A DNA stretch of 64,000 bases. Origin: Treponema sp. UBA937. GTDB taxonomy: Bacteria > Spirochaetota > Spirochaetia > Treponematales > Breznakiellaceae. The DNA is taken from positions 45,375 through 109,374 of the forward strand of contig DBDH01000114.1 of assembly GCA_002293455.1 (NCBI GenBank), read 5' to 3'. The position numbers and the translations under genes are program-made. Positions 25,708 through 34,700 of the stretch are shown here, piece by piece. Each line of letters begins with the position of its first letter. The first letter of the stretch is position 1. The notes beneath the pieces are model-generated. The model ran no database searches, was not told the DNA's origin, and worked only from the letters and a program-made list of their open reading frames with translations.

Positions 25708-26181
25708 TTAATCAAGAACTGTCCGTTCAGACGTATTCAAAAATGGTGTAAATCCAACAAAATAATCTTCCAATGCGGAAAAACTAGCAGGAATTTCATC
25801 TTCAAACACAAATCTATACACATTCAGTCCATAGCTGCCATCTCCACCCCTTGCAAGCACAAAGATATATTTCTTTTCTGGTTGAAATTTATATTGAATG
25901 AGTAAGCCATTACCTCTGTACCTACTATTCCCAATGGCACTATTAACATTCCATTCCAACAACGTATCACCGGCTGGTATTCTCGCCGCTCCTGTAAAAC
26001 CGAGATTCCAGTCCACAGATATGCCGTTGTATCCGACAATGTCACCTACACCGCCCTGCACAATCCATGCAGAATCTTCTATCGATATAGATTCATCAAA
26101 CACTGCTTTTTCACTAGTTGAACAGGAAAAAACGAAAAACATACAAACGAGAACTAAAACTAAAACGATGTGTTTTTTCAT
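25708..26181 (-). CDS. Putative lipoprotein (tandem paralogue A)
   Basis: 157 aa. Signal peptide and lipobox FSC (Cys near residue 20), then ESISIEDSAWIVQGG and a beta-rich body with IPAGDTLLEWNV, which parallels VPAGENSFVFDL in the downstream paralogue. Start at 26181 has a strong ribosome binding site (aaggaga). Lies 64 bases upstream of its paralogue and probably shares its transcript. Function unknown. Confidence 0.72.
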   Translation of the reverse strand: MKKHIVLVLVLVCMFFVFSCSTSEKAVFDESISIEDSAWIVQGGVGDIVGYNGISVDWNLGFTGAARIPAGDTLLEWNVNSAIGNSRYRGNGLLIQYKFQPEKKYIFVLARGGDGSYGLNVYRFVFEDEIPASFSALEDYFVGFTPFLNTSERTVLD

Positions 26182-26372
26182 GCAGTCTCCTTTTCCTTTA
26201 TTATGTGAATGTAACATAACATACTGCTCTTTTTTTGGCAAGAGGATAAAATCATATTTATAAATAACTAACCAAGGAAGCGATAAAAGGGGATGCCGAT
26301 GCATCAGTAATGTTACATTTAAGTATTCATAATTTCATTTTTTTCAATTTTTTTATGTAAGGGTTCTACCAT

Positions 26373-26404
26373 CCCCCATTTTTCCTCTTGATTTTCGTAT
26401 CCTA
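26373..26404 (+). promoter_or_regulatory. Candidate SigI-type promoter of the sigI operon
   Basis: CCCCC (26373-26377), 18 bases, CGTATCCTA (26396-26404). The 12-mer TTTCGTATCCTA (26393-26404) is repeated before the BOF gene at 27792-27803. Known SigI promoters have a C-rich or A-tract -35 and a CGWA -10; CGTA fits. Confidence 0.65.
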
Positions 26405-26452
26405 TTGTGAAGACCAGTATTTTCCGATACATAAAAGTAAAAGGTTTAATGA

Positions 26453-27202
26453 ATGGAAAATGAATCGGGGTTGGAAGGACGGGCGGCGCAGTTGCAACTG
26501 CAATTGCAAATTGCGCAAACAGACAAACATGCTCTCAACACGCTTCTTCGCAATTATATGCCCTTTATCAAGAAGTGTGCAGCAAGCGTATTTTTCAAAA
26601 GCCAGTCGAAGGCTGATAATCTCACCGATGCTATGCTTGCGTTTGCGCACAGCGTTCAAAGCTACAATCCCGAAAGCGGCGCGTTTATTCCGTATGCGGC
26701 AACGGTAATCCGCAACAGGCTCATCGATAACGCGCGGAAGGAATTGGCCTCGCAAAAGCGTTTTTTCTCCCCGGCAGTGCGGGCGGAAGTATTCGCAGAG
26801 GAAGAAAACGCGGATACATTTTGGGAAACCGGCGCGTCATTGCAGGCTTATGACCGTGCGGAAGAGGAACGCAATTTGCGGCTTGAAATTGAAGATATCA
26901 ACAGCGAGTTTTTCCGCTGGGGGTTTTCATGGGAAAGCCTGCTGAAAAAATGTCCCAAGCAGGAACGTTCCCGCCGTGTCTGCCTCCGCATTGCCGAGGC
27001 GGTGCGTGAATCGCCGGAATTATTGGCCGATACGCTCGCGTCGCGTCAGTTACCGGTATCGCGCCTTGCCGAAACTTTTCCGCGAAAGGCGCTGGAAAAA
27101 TACCGGCAATACATTGCCGCGCTTATCATACTTGCACAGGGAGATTATCCATACATATACTCCTTTGTGCCGCAGTCATTCGCCGGGGAGGATTCAATAT
27201 GA
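26453..27202 (+). CDS. sigI: SigI-family RNA polymerase sigma factor
   Basis: 249 aa. The N-terminal sigma-2 region (LLRNYMPFIKKCAASVF, SYNPESGAFIPYAATVIRNRLID) and the C-terminal SigI-specific region (KCPKQERSRR, RQLPVSRLAETFPRKALEKYRQYI, split here as LPVSRLAETF and RKALEKYRQYI, then LAQGDYPYIYSFV) match SigI of bacilli and clostridia in order and spacing. It lacks a normal sigma-4. The stop overlaps the next gene, an RsgI-like anti-sigma factor, by ATGA, the expected arrangement. It is probably autoregulated from the promoter at 26373-26404. The sigma-I family is best known from Firmicutes. Confidence 0.85.
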   Translation: MENESGLEGRAAQLQLQLQIAQTDKHALNTLLRNYMPFIKKCAASVFFKSQSKADNLTDAMLAFAHSVQSYNPESGAFIPYAATVIRNRLIDNARKELASQKRFFSPAVRAEVFAEEENADTFWETGASLQAYDRAEEERNLRLEIEDINSEFFRWGFSWESLLKKCPKQERSRRVCLRIAEAVRESPELLADTLASRQLPVSRLAETFPRKALEKYRQYIAALIILAQGDYPYIYSFVPQSFAGEDSI

Positions 27203-27765
27203 AGGGAGTCATCGTCCAGGTAGGAGAACCGAAAAGTATCGTTCTCTTTAACAATGGAAAAATCAGAGCAATATCTACCCCCGCCGATTGTCATGTCGGA
27301 ATGGTCGTCTCAGTAGAACTCAACAATAGATTAAAAATAATTGCCATCATTTGTACCGCCGTTTTTTTAGTCGCTCTGGGCGTGTTTTTAGGCGGTACCT
27401 TTTTCAGGGGAGGAAGAACATCTCCAGTTCATTTCGCGCCTTCTCCCTCCGTTCCCTTGGCTGATTCGCCGGAAGTGCGGGACGGAGACAGTAAGCGCGG
27501 GAGAGAAATGTATAACGTAACAGTTGAGCAGGCAAAATCGCTTCCCAATGACACAAAAGTGCTGTTGACCGGAAATATTACAGAATCACTTGGCGATGAG
27601 AAATATATATTCCGCGACCCAACCGGAGAAATTATGGTTGAAATGGAGCGTGAACTGCTGCGTCATGTTTCGGTGAGCGCAGGCGACAGCGTAGAAATTT
27701 CAGGCGAAGTGGATATTGAGCGGCGGCAGCTTATCATTGATGTAGAAAACATCAGAAAAAAATGA
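27199..27765 (+). CDS. RsgI-like transmembrane anti-sigma factor with extracellular BOF domain
   Basis: 188 aa. Residues 1-44 resemble the cytoplasmic RsgI N-terminal domain (KGVIVQVGEPKSIVLFNNG) that binds SigI. Residues about 46-69 are one membrane segment. A Pro/Ser-rich linker leads to a BOF (bacterial OB-fold, YgiW/YdeI) domain at about 106-188: VTVEQAKSLPNDTKVLLTGN, YIFRDPTGEIMVE, VEISGEVDIE. The same fold makes up the secreted product of the next gene. Clostridial RsgIs carry carbohydrate-binding or enzyme domains in this place. I infer that envelope ligand binding by the BOF domain releases SigI. Confidence 0.8.
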   Translation: MKGVIVQVGEPKSIVLFNNGKIRAISTPADCHVGMVVSVELNNRLKIIAIICTAVFLVALGVFLGGTFFRGGRTSPVHFAPSPSVPLADSPEVRDGDSKRGREMYNVTVEQAKSLPNDTKVLLTGNITESLGDEKYIFRDPTGEIMVEMERELLRHVSVSAGDSVEISGEVDIERRQLIIDVENIRKK

Positions 27766-27770
27766 CCGCA

Positions 27771-27803
27771 CCCCCGTTTTGCGCCGCGGGCTTTCGTATC
27801 CTA
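27771..27803 (+). promoter_or_regulatory. Candidate SigI-type promoter of the BOF gene
   Basis: CCCCC (27771-27775), 19 bases, CGTATCCTA (27795-27803), 43 bases before the BOF start. Same elements as the promoter before sigI. An A-rich tract lies just upstream of the Cs. Confidence 0.65.
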
Positions 27804-27845
27804 ATAGCATAGCAAACGAAAAAATGAGCTATTAAGGAGCTTTGT

Positions 27846-28265
27846 ATGAAAAAGCACATTTGCGCGGTGTGTATAGTCTTGTTTGCGGTTTTTGCGGCAG
27901 CCGGAATTTTTGCTCAGGGGTATACCGGTCCGGGCGGAGCAGCAGGGCCGCAGGGCGCTTATACCGGACCCGGCAGTTCATCAGCACGTAACACAGCTGA
28001 ACTTGTTACCGTCGCCGAGCTAAAGGACCTTCGGGACGATGCGAGAGTTACGCTGCAAGGAACAATTATCAATCAACTGAGCCGCGAAAAATTTACCTTC
28101 CGCGATACAAGCGGTGAAGTTGTCGTCGAAATCGACCGCGAGGTTTGGCGCAGATTATCAGAAAGCATCAGCGAAAACGACCGCGTTGAAATTTACGGCG
28201 AAGTTGACAAAGAACGCCTCGGCACGCGCGTTGAAATCGATGTAAAATCAATTCGTAAACTGTAA
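27846..28265 (+). CDS. Secreted BOF-domain (YgiW/YdeI-type) stress protein
   Basis: 139 aa. Cleavable signal peptide (about residues 1-24), then a Gly/Pro-rich segment with two YTGPG motifs that also occur in enterobacterial YdeI/YgiW, then the OB-fold: VAELKDLRDDARVTLQG, FTFRDTSGEVVVEIDRE, VEIYGEVDKE, VEIDVKSI. Family members act in the periplasm in resistance to stress and antimicrobial peptides, and one binds peptidoglycan. Aligns along its domain with the ectodomain of the RsgI-like protein upstream. Probable SigI target, followed by a strong terminator. Confidence 0.87.
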   Translation: MKKHICAVCIVLFAVFAAAGIFAQGYTGPGGAAGPQGAYTGPGSSSARNTAELVTVAELKDLRDDARVTLQGTIINQLSREKFTFRDTSGEVVVEIDREVWRRLSESISENDRVEIYGEVDKERLGTRVEIDVKSIRKL

Positions 28266-28294
28266 AAGAATTACATTCCAAACTGATGTAAAGG

Positions 28295-28325
28295 TCCTTC
28301 CTGTCATGCGATGGGAAGGATTTTT
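28295..28325 (+). terminator. Intrinsic terminator of the sigI-rsgI-bof locus
   Basis: TCCTTCC / GGAAGGA 7-bp stem with a 12-base loop followed by TTTTT, 30 bases after the BOF stop. Confidence 0.8.
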
Positions 28326-28425
28326 GCGTTTATATCATTTGCCATAATGCTGTTTTTTTTATACACTCATATATAGAGGAAATGGTGGAAAATTTTTTCT
28401 CAAATCTTTTAAAGGGGTTGAATAT

Positions 28426-29337
28426 ATGAAAGGACCTATTTTAGTTGTGTTAGCCGCCGGAATGGGCAGCCGCTACGGCGGACTTAAGCAAATGGACAAA
28501 CTGGGAAAAAACGGCGAAGTCCTTTTGGATTATTCTGTTTTTGACGCCCTGCGTTCCGGTTTTAAAAAATTTGTGTTTATTATACGGAAAGATATTGAAA
28601 AAGATTTCCAGGATTTGGTTCTCGCCAGAATGGGAAATCATGTTTCCTGGGATTTGGCGTTTCAGGAATTGGACACACTCATTCCCGCTGAGATCAACGC
28701 AAACGCGAAGAAAATCCAGCGTACAAAACCCTGGGGAACTTCTCATGCGCTGCTTTGCGCCGAAAATGTGATCGATGCTCCTTTTGCGGTCATCAATGCC
28801 GATGATTACTACGGCAGGGAATCCTTTGAAGTTATCGGAAAATATCTTTCTGACGAACATATTACAGAAGGAGCTATCGTTCCGTACCGGCTCGACCGAA
28901 CCTTGAGTCCCCAGGGGACGGTAACGAGGGGAGTCTGTACGGTTGAAAACGGCTATCTTACTTCGGTCGATGAACTCTTGTTATTGAAGCGTGAAACAGA
29001 CGGAATCTTCAACACAAACCCTGACGGAAGCAAACGGGCTTTAGCGGATGATACTCCCGTATCCATGAATTTCTGGGGCTTCCCGCAATCAATTTTTCCC
29101 GATCTCCAAAAATATTTTAATGATTTCCTTGCGGCCAAGGGAATGGAACTAAAAAGCGAATGTTACCTTCCGATGTTTGCCGATTGGCTTATCAAAAATA
29201 ATCTGCTCAAGATAAAATCGCTCGAAGCGGACGCGGAATGGTTTGGCGTCACATACAAGGAAGATAAAGAATCCGCCATAAAACGGATTGCGGAACTTAC
29301 CAACAAAGGTTTTTATCCCGAAAAACTTTGGAGCTAG
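28426..29337 (+). CDS. Nucleotidyltransferase family protein
   Basis: 303 aa. N-terminal LAAGMGSRYGGLKQMDK is the nucleotide-binding loop of sugar-phosphate nucleotidyltransferases (with the signature GxGxRxG...K). VINADDYYG carries the metal-binding Asp residues. C-terminal FGVTYKEDKESA is usual for a subgroup of unassigned members. It likely makes an NDP-sugar, but the sugar is not apparent. Ribosome binding site aaagggg. Confidence 0.83.
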   Translation: MKGPILVVLAAGMGSRYGGLKQMDKLGKNGEVLLDYSVFDALRSGFKKFVFIIRKDIEKDFQDLVLARMGNHVSWDLAFQELDTLIPAEINANAKKIQRTKPWGTSHALLCAENVIDAPFAVINADDYYGRESFEVIGKYLSDEHITEGAIVPYRLDRTLSPQGTVTRGVCTVENGYLTSVDELLLLKRETDGIFNTNPDGSKRALADDTPVSMNFWGFPQSIFPDLQKYFNDFLAAKGMELKSECYLPMFADWLIKNNLLKIKSLEADAEWFGVTYKEDKESAIKRIAELTNKGFYPEKLWS

Positions 29338-29349
29338 GAACAAACAACA

Positions 29350-29402
29350 AATAGCAGTGAGCATCAAACGGTGAGAAACGCCGGCATGTGCTTATTGCTA
29401 TT
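29350..29402. terminator. Imperfect inverted repeat between convergent genes
   Basis: AATAGCAGTGAGCA and TGCTTATTGCTATT pair at 12 of 14 positions, allowing for mismatches, between the convergent nucleotidyltransferase and pbpC genes. Possible two-way terminator; no clear T-run. Confidence 0.35.
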
Positions 29403-29411
29403 CTGCTGCAA

Positions 29412-31769
29412 TCATTCTTCTGAAAGGCTTATTCTAATCACGGTCGAAGTTGAGCGGCCCTGGGAATCTGTTACGGACAAGTTGTAAGCACCTGGTTCGG
29501 GACTCCAGAGAAGTTTTTCGTCAGGAAGAGCCTTCCCCAAAAACGATGAATCAGCGAACCAGAATAATTCTCCTCCGTCCTGATCCGCGCCTGCCATAAG
29601 AACCAATTCCCGGAATCTTTCCTCATTTTTCCGAATGACATACGTAGTATTAGACAAAGGTGAAATAATATTGGGAGGAAATCCTACATTGCCTCGGAGA
29701 ATTCCACTTTCTTCCGGCGGATAGGGAGGCGGAACAAAACGCGGAAGTCCGGCTTGTTTGAAGATTTCCAAAAGATCTGAAGGCCAGAATTCCCGAATCT
29801 CTGAACGAATATAGGGTTCATTGGCTTCATCAGTTCGATAACCGGTTCTGGTGTCTATATTGACTGGGCGGTGAATATGACAACGATTGATGGGAGAAAC
29901 CCCGGGAATGAACCAGGTTTTTGTCCGGTCCAAACAATATTCGCCGGGAATGCTGCCGGAAACAGAACAGACATCGATTTCAGAAACTCCTTCCGGCATA
30001 AAGTCCGGGGGCAGCGTTCCAAAGCTTCCTTCCAAAGCATCAACGATATTGAACAAAAGCGGCGTTGCCATAAGCCGTCCCAGAAAAGTATTATTTCCTT
30101 CGCCGGAAAAATTACCTATCCAAACCGCTAAAACATAGCGGTCAAAAACAGCAAGAGACCAGGCATCCTTAAATCCAATCGAGGTACCGGTTTTGTAAGC
30201 TACAGGAATCCTGTTTCCCCGCTGATATACATTTTCCGGCGCGGGATTTCGTTCCAGCATACGAAGAGTAATCCATGATGATTCAGGAGATAGCGTTCTT
30301 TTTCCGCTATTGTTCTTGTCTTCATTTAGGATTTTCTGATTCGCGAGAAAACGAATATCTCTTTTTATACCTCGGTTCGGAAGCGCCGCGTAAAGGCTTA
30401 CCAATTCCATCATTGTTACATCAGCACTGCCAAGAACAATGGAAAGTCCGTAATGATCCCTTTCTTTTAATCCGGTAATTCCAGATTGAGATAGAAAATC
30501 GTAAAGGTCCGGTTGTTTAATCAATGATGCCAAATAAATTGCGGGAATATTCCGGCTGTCAACAAGAGCGTCCCAGGCTTTAATCGGTCCTTTAAATTGG
30601 CTTTTATAATTATCCGGCGTATATTCGCTGAACCCCACCGGAGTGTCTTTCAGCATTGTTTCAGGATGAATGAGTCCTTGTTCTATTGCCAAAGCATAAA
30701 TGAAAGGTTTCAAGGTAGAAGCAGGCGAACGCTTTGAGGTAATTCCGTTTACCTGCCCTTCTATTTCATTATCAAAATAATCCGCTGAACCTACCGCGGC
30801 AAGAACTTCCATTGTCGTATGATCTAACAGTAATATGCTTCCATTCCGAACTCCCCAGGTACGATTTTTTTGCAGATATGAATCCAGAAGTTTTTCGCAC
30901 AAAGACTGGTATTGTAAATCGATGGTCGTAGTCATTGTATTATCTTGATCAGGAATAGGAATAACGATATTGAGAAACTCAAGATGATGCTGAGCCCGCC
31001 GAGGAAACTGATTAACGAAGAGGGGAGGAAGTTCTATTTCAGTCCGGAACAATTCGGCGTCTGGATATTCCAGAACCCAATTTTCAAAAAGCGCGGCCCT
31101 GGCATCAAGAAATTCCTGGGGAATGTCCCGGCCCAAAGGAGCGCGTTTCACCGGATTTTGGGGAATCACTACCAAGCTGAGGATTTCTCCGGTAGTTAAG
31201 TCCCGTACATCTTTATTGAAATAATACCAAGCGGCGGCAGAGTAACCTTCTATGTTACTGCCGCAGGGCGCCAAATTAAGATAAGCCTCTAAAATTTCCT
31301 CCTTAGTCAGGCATGTTTCAAGAAACAACGCTCCCAATATCTGAACGATCTTTCCAGGAATGTTCCGGGTATACAGACCGAATCTAAGGCGGGCAAGCTG
31401 CATTGTAATTGTGGAAGCTCCCATGCGGCGGCTTCGTTTGATATATGTTTCCCATCCAGCCCGAAGCATCGCTCCGGGATTTATTCCCCAATGACCATAG
31501 AAATATTTATCCTCCTGAAGCAGAACCGCCTGAATCAATTCCGGAGGGAAATAACCCAGAGAAGTCCGAATTCGGTATTTTTCATCACTGGAAAGAAAAA
31601 TATTCAGAAGTTTCCCATTCCGGTCTGTATAAGTCCGGGAAAAAGAAACATCTTTTAGAACTTTAAAGAAAATTGCGTTGTAGCCTAAAAAAAGAATCAG
31701 CCCCAGAAGGAGGAGTCCTAAAACTCCTCCTATAATTTTTTGGGGGGACCATCGAAACCGTTTATTCAT
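29412..31769 (-). CDS. pbpC: Penicillin-binding protein 1C
   Basis: 785 aa. N-terminal membrane anchor; GT51 transglycosylase with EDKYFYGHWGINPGA, STITMQLARL and EILEAYLNLAPCG; transpeptidase with the Ser-Thr-Leu-Lys tetrad (SPASTLKPF), VDSRN and KTGTS; C-terminal PBP1C-specific domain (from about residue 690). Class A peptidoglycan synthase. Starts 8 bases inside the alpha-2-macroglobulin gene, the same pairing found in proteobacteria. Confidence 0.94.
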   Translation of the reverse strand: MNKRFRWSPQKIIGGVLGLLLLGLILFLGYNAIFFKVLKDVSFSRTYTDRNGKLLNIFLSSDEKYRIRTSLGYFPPELIQAVLLQEDKYFYGHWGINPGAMLRAGWETYIKRSRRMGASTITMQLARLRFGLYTRNIPGKIVQILGALFLETCLTKEEILEAYLNLAPCGSNIEGYSAAAWYYFNKDVRDLTTGEILSLVVIPQNPVKRAPLGRDIPQEFLDARAALFENWVLEYPDAELFRTEIELPPLFVNQFPRRAQHHLEFLNIVIPIPDQDNTMTTTIDLQYQSLCEKLLDSYLQKNRTWGVRNGSILLLDHTTMEVLAAVGSADYFDNEIEGQVNGITSKRSPASTLKPFIYALAIEQGLIHPETMLKDTPVGFSEYTPDNYKSQFKGPIKAWDALVDSRNIPAIYLASLIKQPDLYDFLSQSGITGLKERDHYGLSIVLGSADVTMMELVSLYAALPNRGIKRDIRFLANQKILNEDKNNSGKRTLSPESSWITLRMLERNPAPENVYQRGNRIPVAYKTGTSIGFKDAWSLAVFDRYVLAVWIGNFSGEGNNTFLGRLMATPLLFNIVDALEGSFGTLPPDFMPEGVSEIDVCSVSGSIPGEYCLDRTKTWFIPGVSPINRCHIHRPVNIDTRTGYRTDEANEPYIRSEIREFWPSDLLEIFKQAGLPRFVPPPYPPEESGILRGNVGFPPNIISPLSNTTYVIRKNEERFRELVLMAGADQDGGELFWFADSSFLGKALPDEKLLWSPEPGAYNLSVTDSQGRSTSTVIRISLSEE

Positions 31770-34700
31770 CGTTTTGTTTTCTAATCGTGAAATTTTCCTG
31801 AGGATTCATAGCCCAGATTGATTTATCGTAAAGAGCCTCGGCAAACAGAGGCGGCACGGTAAAGGTTCCGTTGTTAATAGCCCTTGTAGTATACACAAAA
31901 CTGGAAACACGCGGTCCGACGGTTCCATAAAACACTACACGATCTTCACGAATATCCGTATAATCAGGAGACCAATTCGCACGAGATTCTTGTTGGCGGA
32001 TCGATTCAATATCTGCTTCAAGACCCGCAGGAAGCATGTCTACCAAAGCAACATCGTAAATAGTCCGGTTATTGAGGCTTCTAAAATTTAATTTTACTTT
32101 CACAATATCACCGACATTCGCGGAAGTAATTTTTTCATCATTCTCGTCCAAAAATTCCCGGTACACCTCAATTGAATTTTTTGTTTCCTGCTTCGGCAGT
32201 TCCAAATCAAACCCCGCAAGAGTAATTTGATAGAATAGATTAAGATTATTGTTATTGCTCAAATGAATTGACGCGGCGTCTGGAGAGAAAGGAACTGAGA
32301 AAAGCGTTTCTCCTGCCGGAGTAAGATTCCGTTTTTCGTTGTTTGCAAGAATTTCCTGAACAAGATAATTTCCTTCTTCCGCGGACGGTACGGCTTTGAG
32401 ATAACTGTTAATTCCCATAAGCGCAAAGTTTGCCGAGAAGGATGTATAACGCTGTCCGGAAAGTTCATCGGAAATCGAAGTAAAGAGCGATTCGCTCACA
32501 TCCCTAAGCCGTTCAGGGAAATGCTTGGACAATATGTGAAGATACAAAGACTGATACATCAATTCATCCACATAACGGAAATCATCATCTTTTTTCAGAG
32601 ACCGGCGAATTTTTCCAAACAGGATTGAGGCGTCAAGTTTTTTCTGGAGCATTGCATAGGTTCCCGCGAGATACAGTCCCGGAAGATCCGTCTCCACTTC
32701 CGCGTTGCTGCGGTTAATATCCTGTTTAAGAGTTTCGATGAGCGGAGTGGTAACTTGTTCATTTAATGTCAGCACATAGATGGCATAAGCGCGGGTCGAA
32801 AGCGAATACAATCCTGTTCCGGATCTTCTGGCGATAGTCTGTAAACTTTCAAGCAAAGCGTTCATCAATGCAGAAGATACAAAATATCCGTTCTCTCTGG
32901 CTTCTGTAAGGAAGTGAGCCGCATAAACAGTTACCAAAGGATCACTTGGAGACCGGGAAGTCCAGAGTCCCAAAGTATTATCATCCCGCATTCTCGCCTG
33001 AATAATGCCGATAATCCGGTAAATACCTGCCTCGGCATCTGCTTTTGTGTAACCCAAATCCTTAAACAGATCAGGATATAGGAAGGGGAAGACGGTACTG
33101 ATAAGTTGTTCCGTACAACCATAGGGATAGTTGTTGAGGTAAAATGAAAGTCCTTTCGCAAGTCCTAAGGGAAGATAAGAGAGCGATACATCTCTTGTAT
33201 GAAATTCCTCATACACTTTCCGCGGAATGGGAACATCGGTATCTCTGTTTTTTATTGATCCGGAATACAGAGATACCTGGTAAGGAATTGCCGGACGAAC
33301 GCTCATGTATGCCGAAAGCTCGCTAGTCTCGTTATTGTTGGAAGCAACAAACTTTAACTCCGCTCCGCCAACCGCGCCGGAAGCCTTAACCGGAATACTC
33401 AAGGTTTCATCGCGTCCTTCGGGAATGGTCAGATCGAATTCTGCTGGGCCTGAAATTGCAAAATGTTCCGACGGCACAATGTTGAGCTTTACCTTTCCAT
33501 TCTCTCCAACACCTTTCTGATTATTGGTTACTGTGAGGGAAACTTCAAACTCATCTCCGGGAGCTGCCGTCATAGGAGCGTTGGGACTTAGAATAAAGGT
33601 ACTCCGAATCAAAGCACGGTCTTCGGCAGCGCCCACCGCATCATCAGAAACAGAGACACCCATTACCCGAAGGGTTCCATTAAAATAATCCGGAACCCGG
33701 TAGGAAACAGACCGCATTTCCGGTCCCGCGTCCAGGATGCCCGACCAGAAAGCCACCGGCGCGTTTTGTTTTCGTTTAAAAGGATTAAGGTTACGGCTCA
33801 AGAGCTCATCATAGCCTTCGCTTCCTCCCATAGCAGCCATAGAACGAACAATAGCATAGCTGGGAAGCACCAAGTCCAGTATCTGAGTTGTCCGGACTTC
33901 CAGAGCACGCTTTCTCATGAAAAAACCCAGAGGGTCAGGAGTTCTGTAACCTGCTAATTGAAGAATGCCTTCATCAACCGCGTAAATAATAATCTTTCCC
34001 CTTCGTGATGTTGAGTAATTAATAACAAAATCCTGTCCTGGTTTCGCGTCTTCGGGAATATCAAAAACAATATTGTTAGTCCGGTTTTCTTTACTGATAG
34101 AAAACGGCATCGTCCCATAAGAAAGCGGTGACATAAATATTTCTCTGGAATTTTGCGACCGGAGATAAACCACATTCACATATCCGTTCCCTTCAAGATT
34201 TTGAGGAACCGTGATGGTCTGCATGGTGGTTTCTCCGGAACTTTGAAACCATTTCCATGTATAGACTTTATCCTGCTCAATCGTGATCAGCCCCGCTCCT
34301 TCATAAGGCGCTTTGATCATCAGTTCTATAGTTTCTCCGGGATTGAAGTCTGGTTTGTTCAGTGTTATTTCCAAATCCGCGGTACGGTTTAAACTCCGCT
34401 GCACATTCTGAGAGCCGGCTATCGAAAATGTAATCTTGTTATATTCCAATCCATCCGGTCCGGTTAAAACCAATTCATACTCACCAGGACGGGATGTGGG
34501 CAGCGAATAGTCAAACCCCGCAGAAGGAATGGAAATTTTATTGGAAGAAACCGGATACGCTTTTTGAACAGATTGATATTTGTACACTCCGTTGGGCTGT
34601 TTTACCAATGCTGATACATAACGCAGTTCTGTTAAAGAAGCGGTAATGTCCTGAACGGCAGTCTTCTCCAGTTTTGGATCGATGGCGATTAGATTGATCA

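Noticed and set aside
27838..28265. BOF gene as the third gene of the sigI transcript only
   Set aside because: A matching SigI-type promoter sits directly upstream, so it can be transcribed alone; read-through is not excluded.
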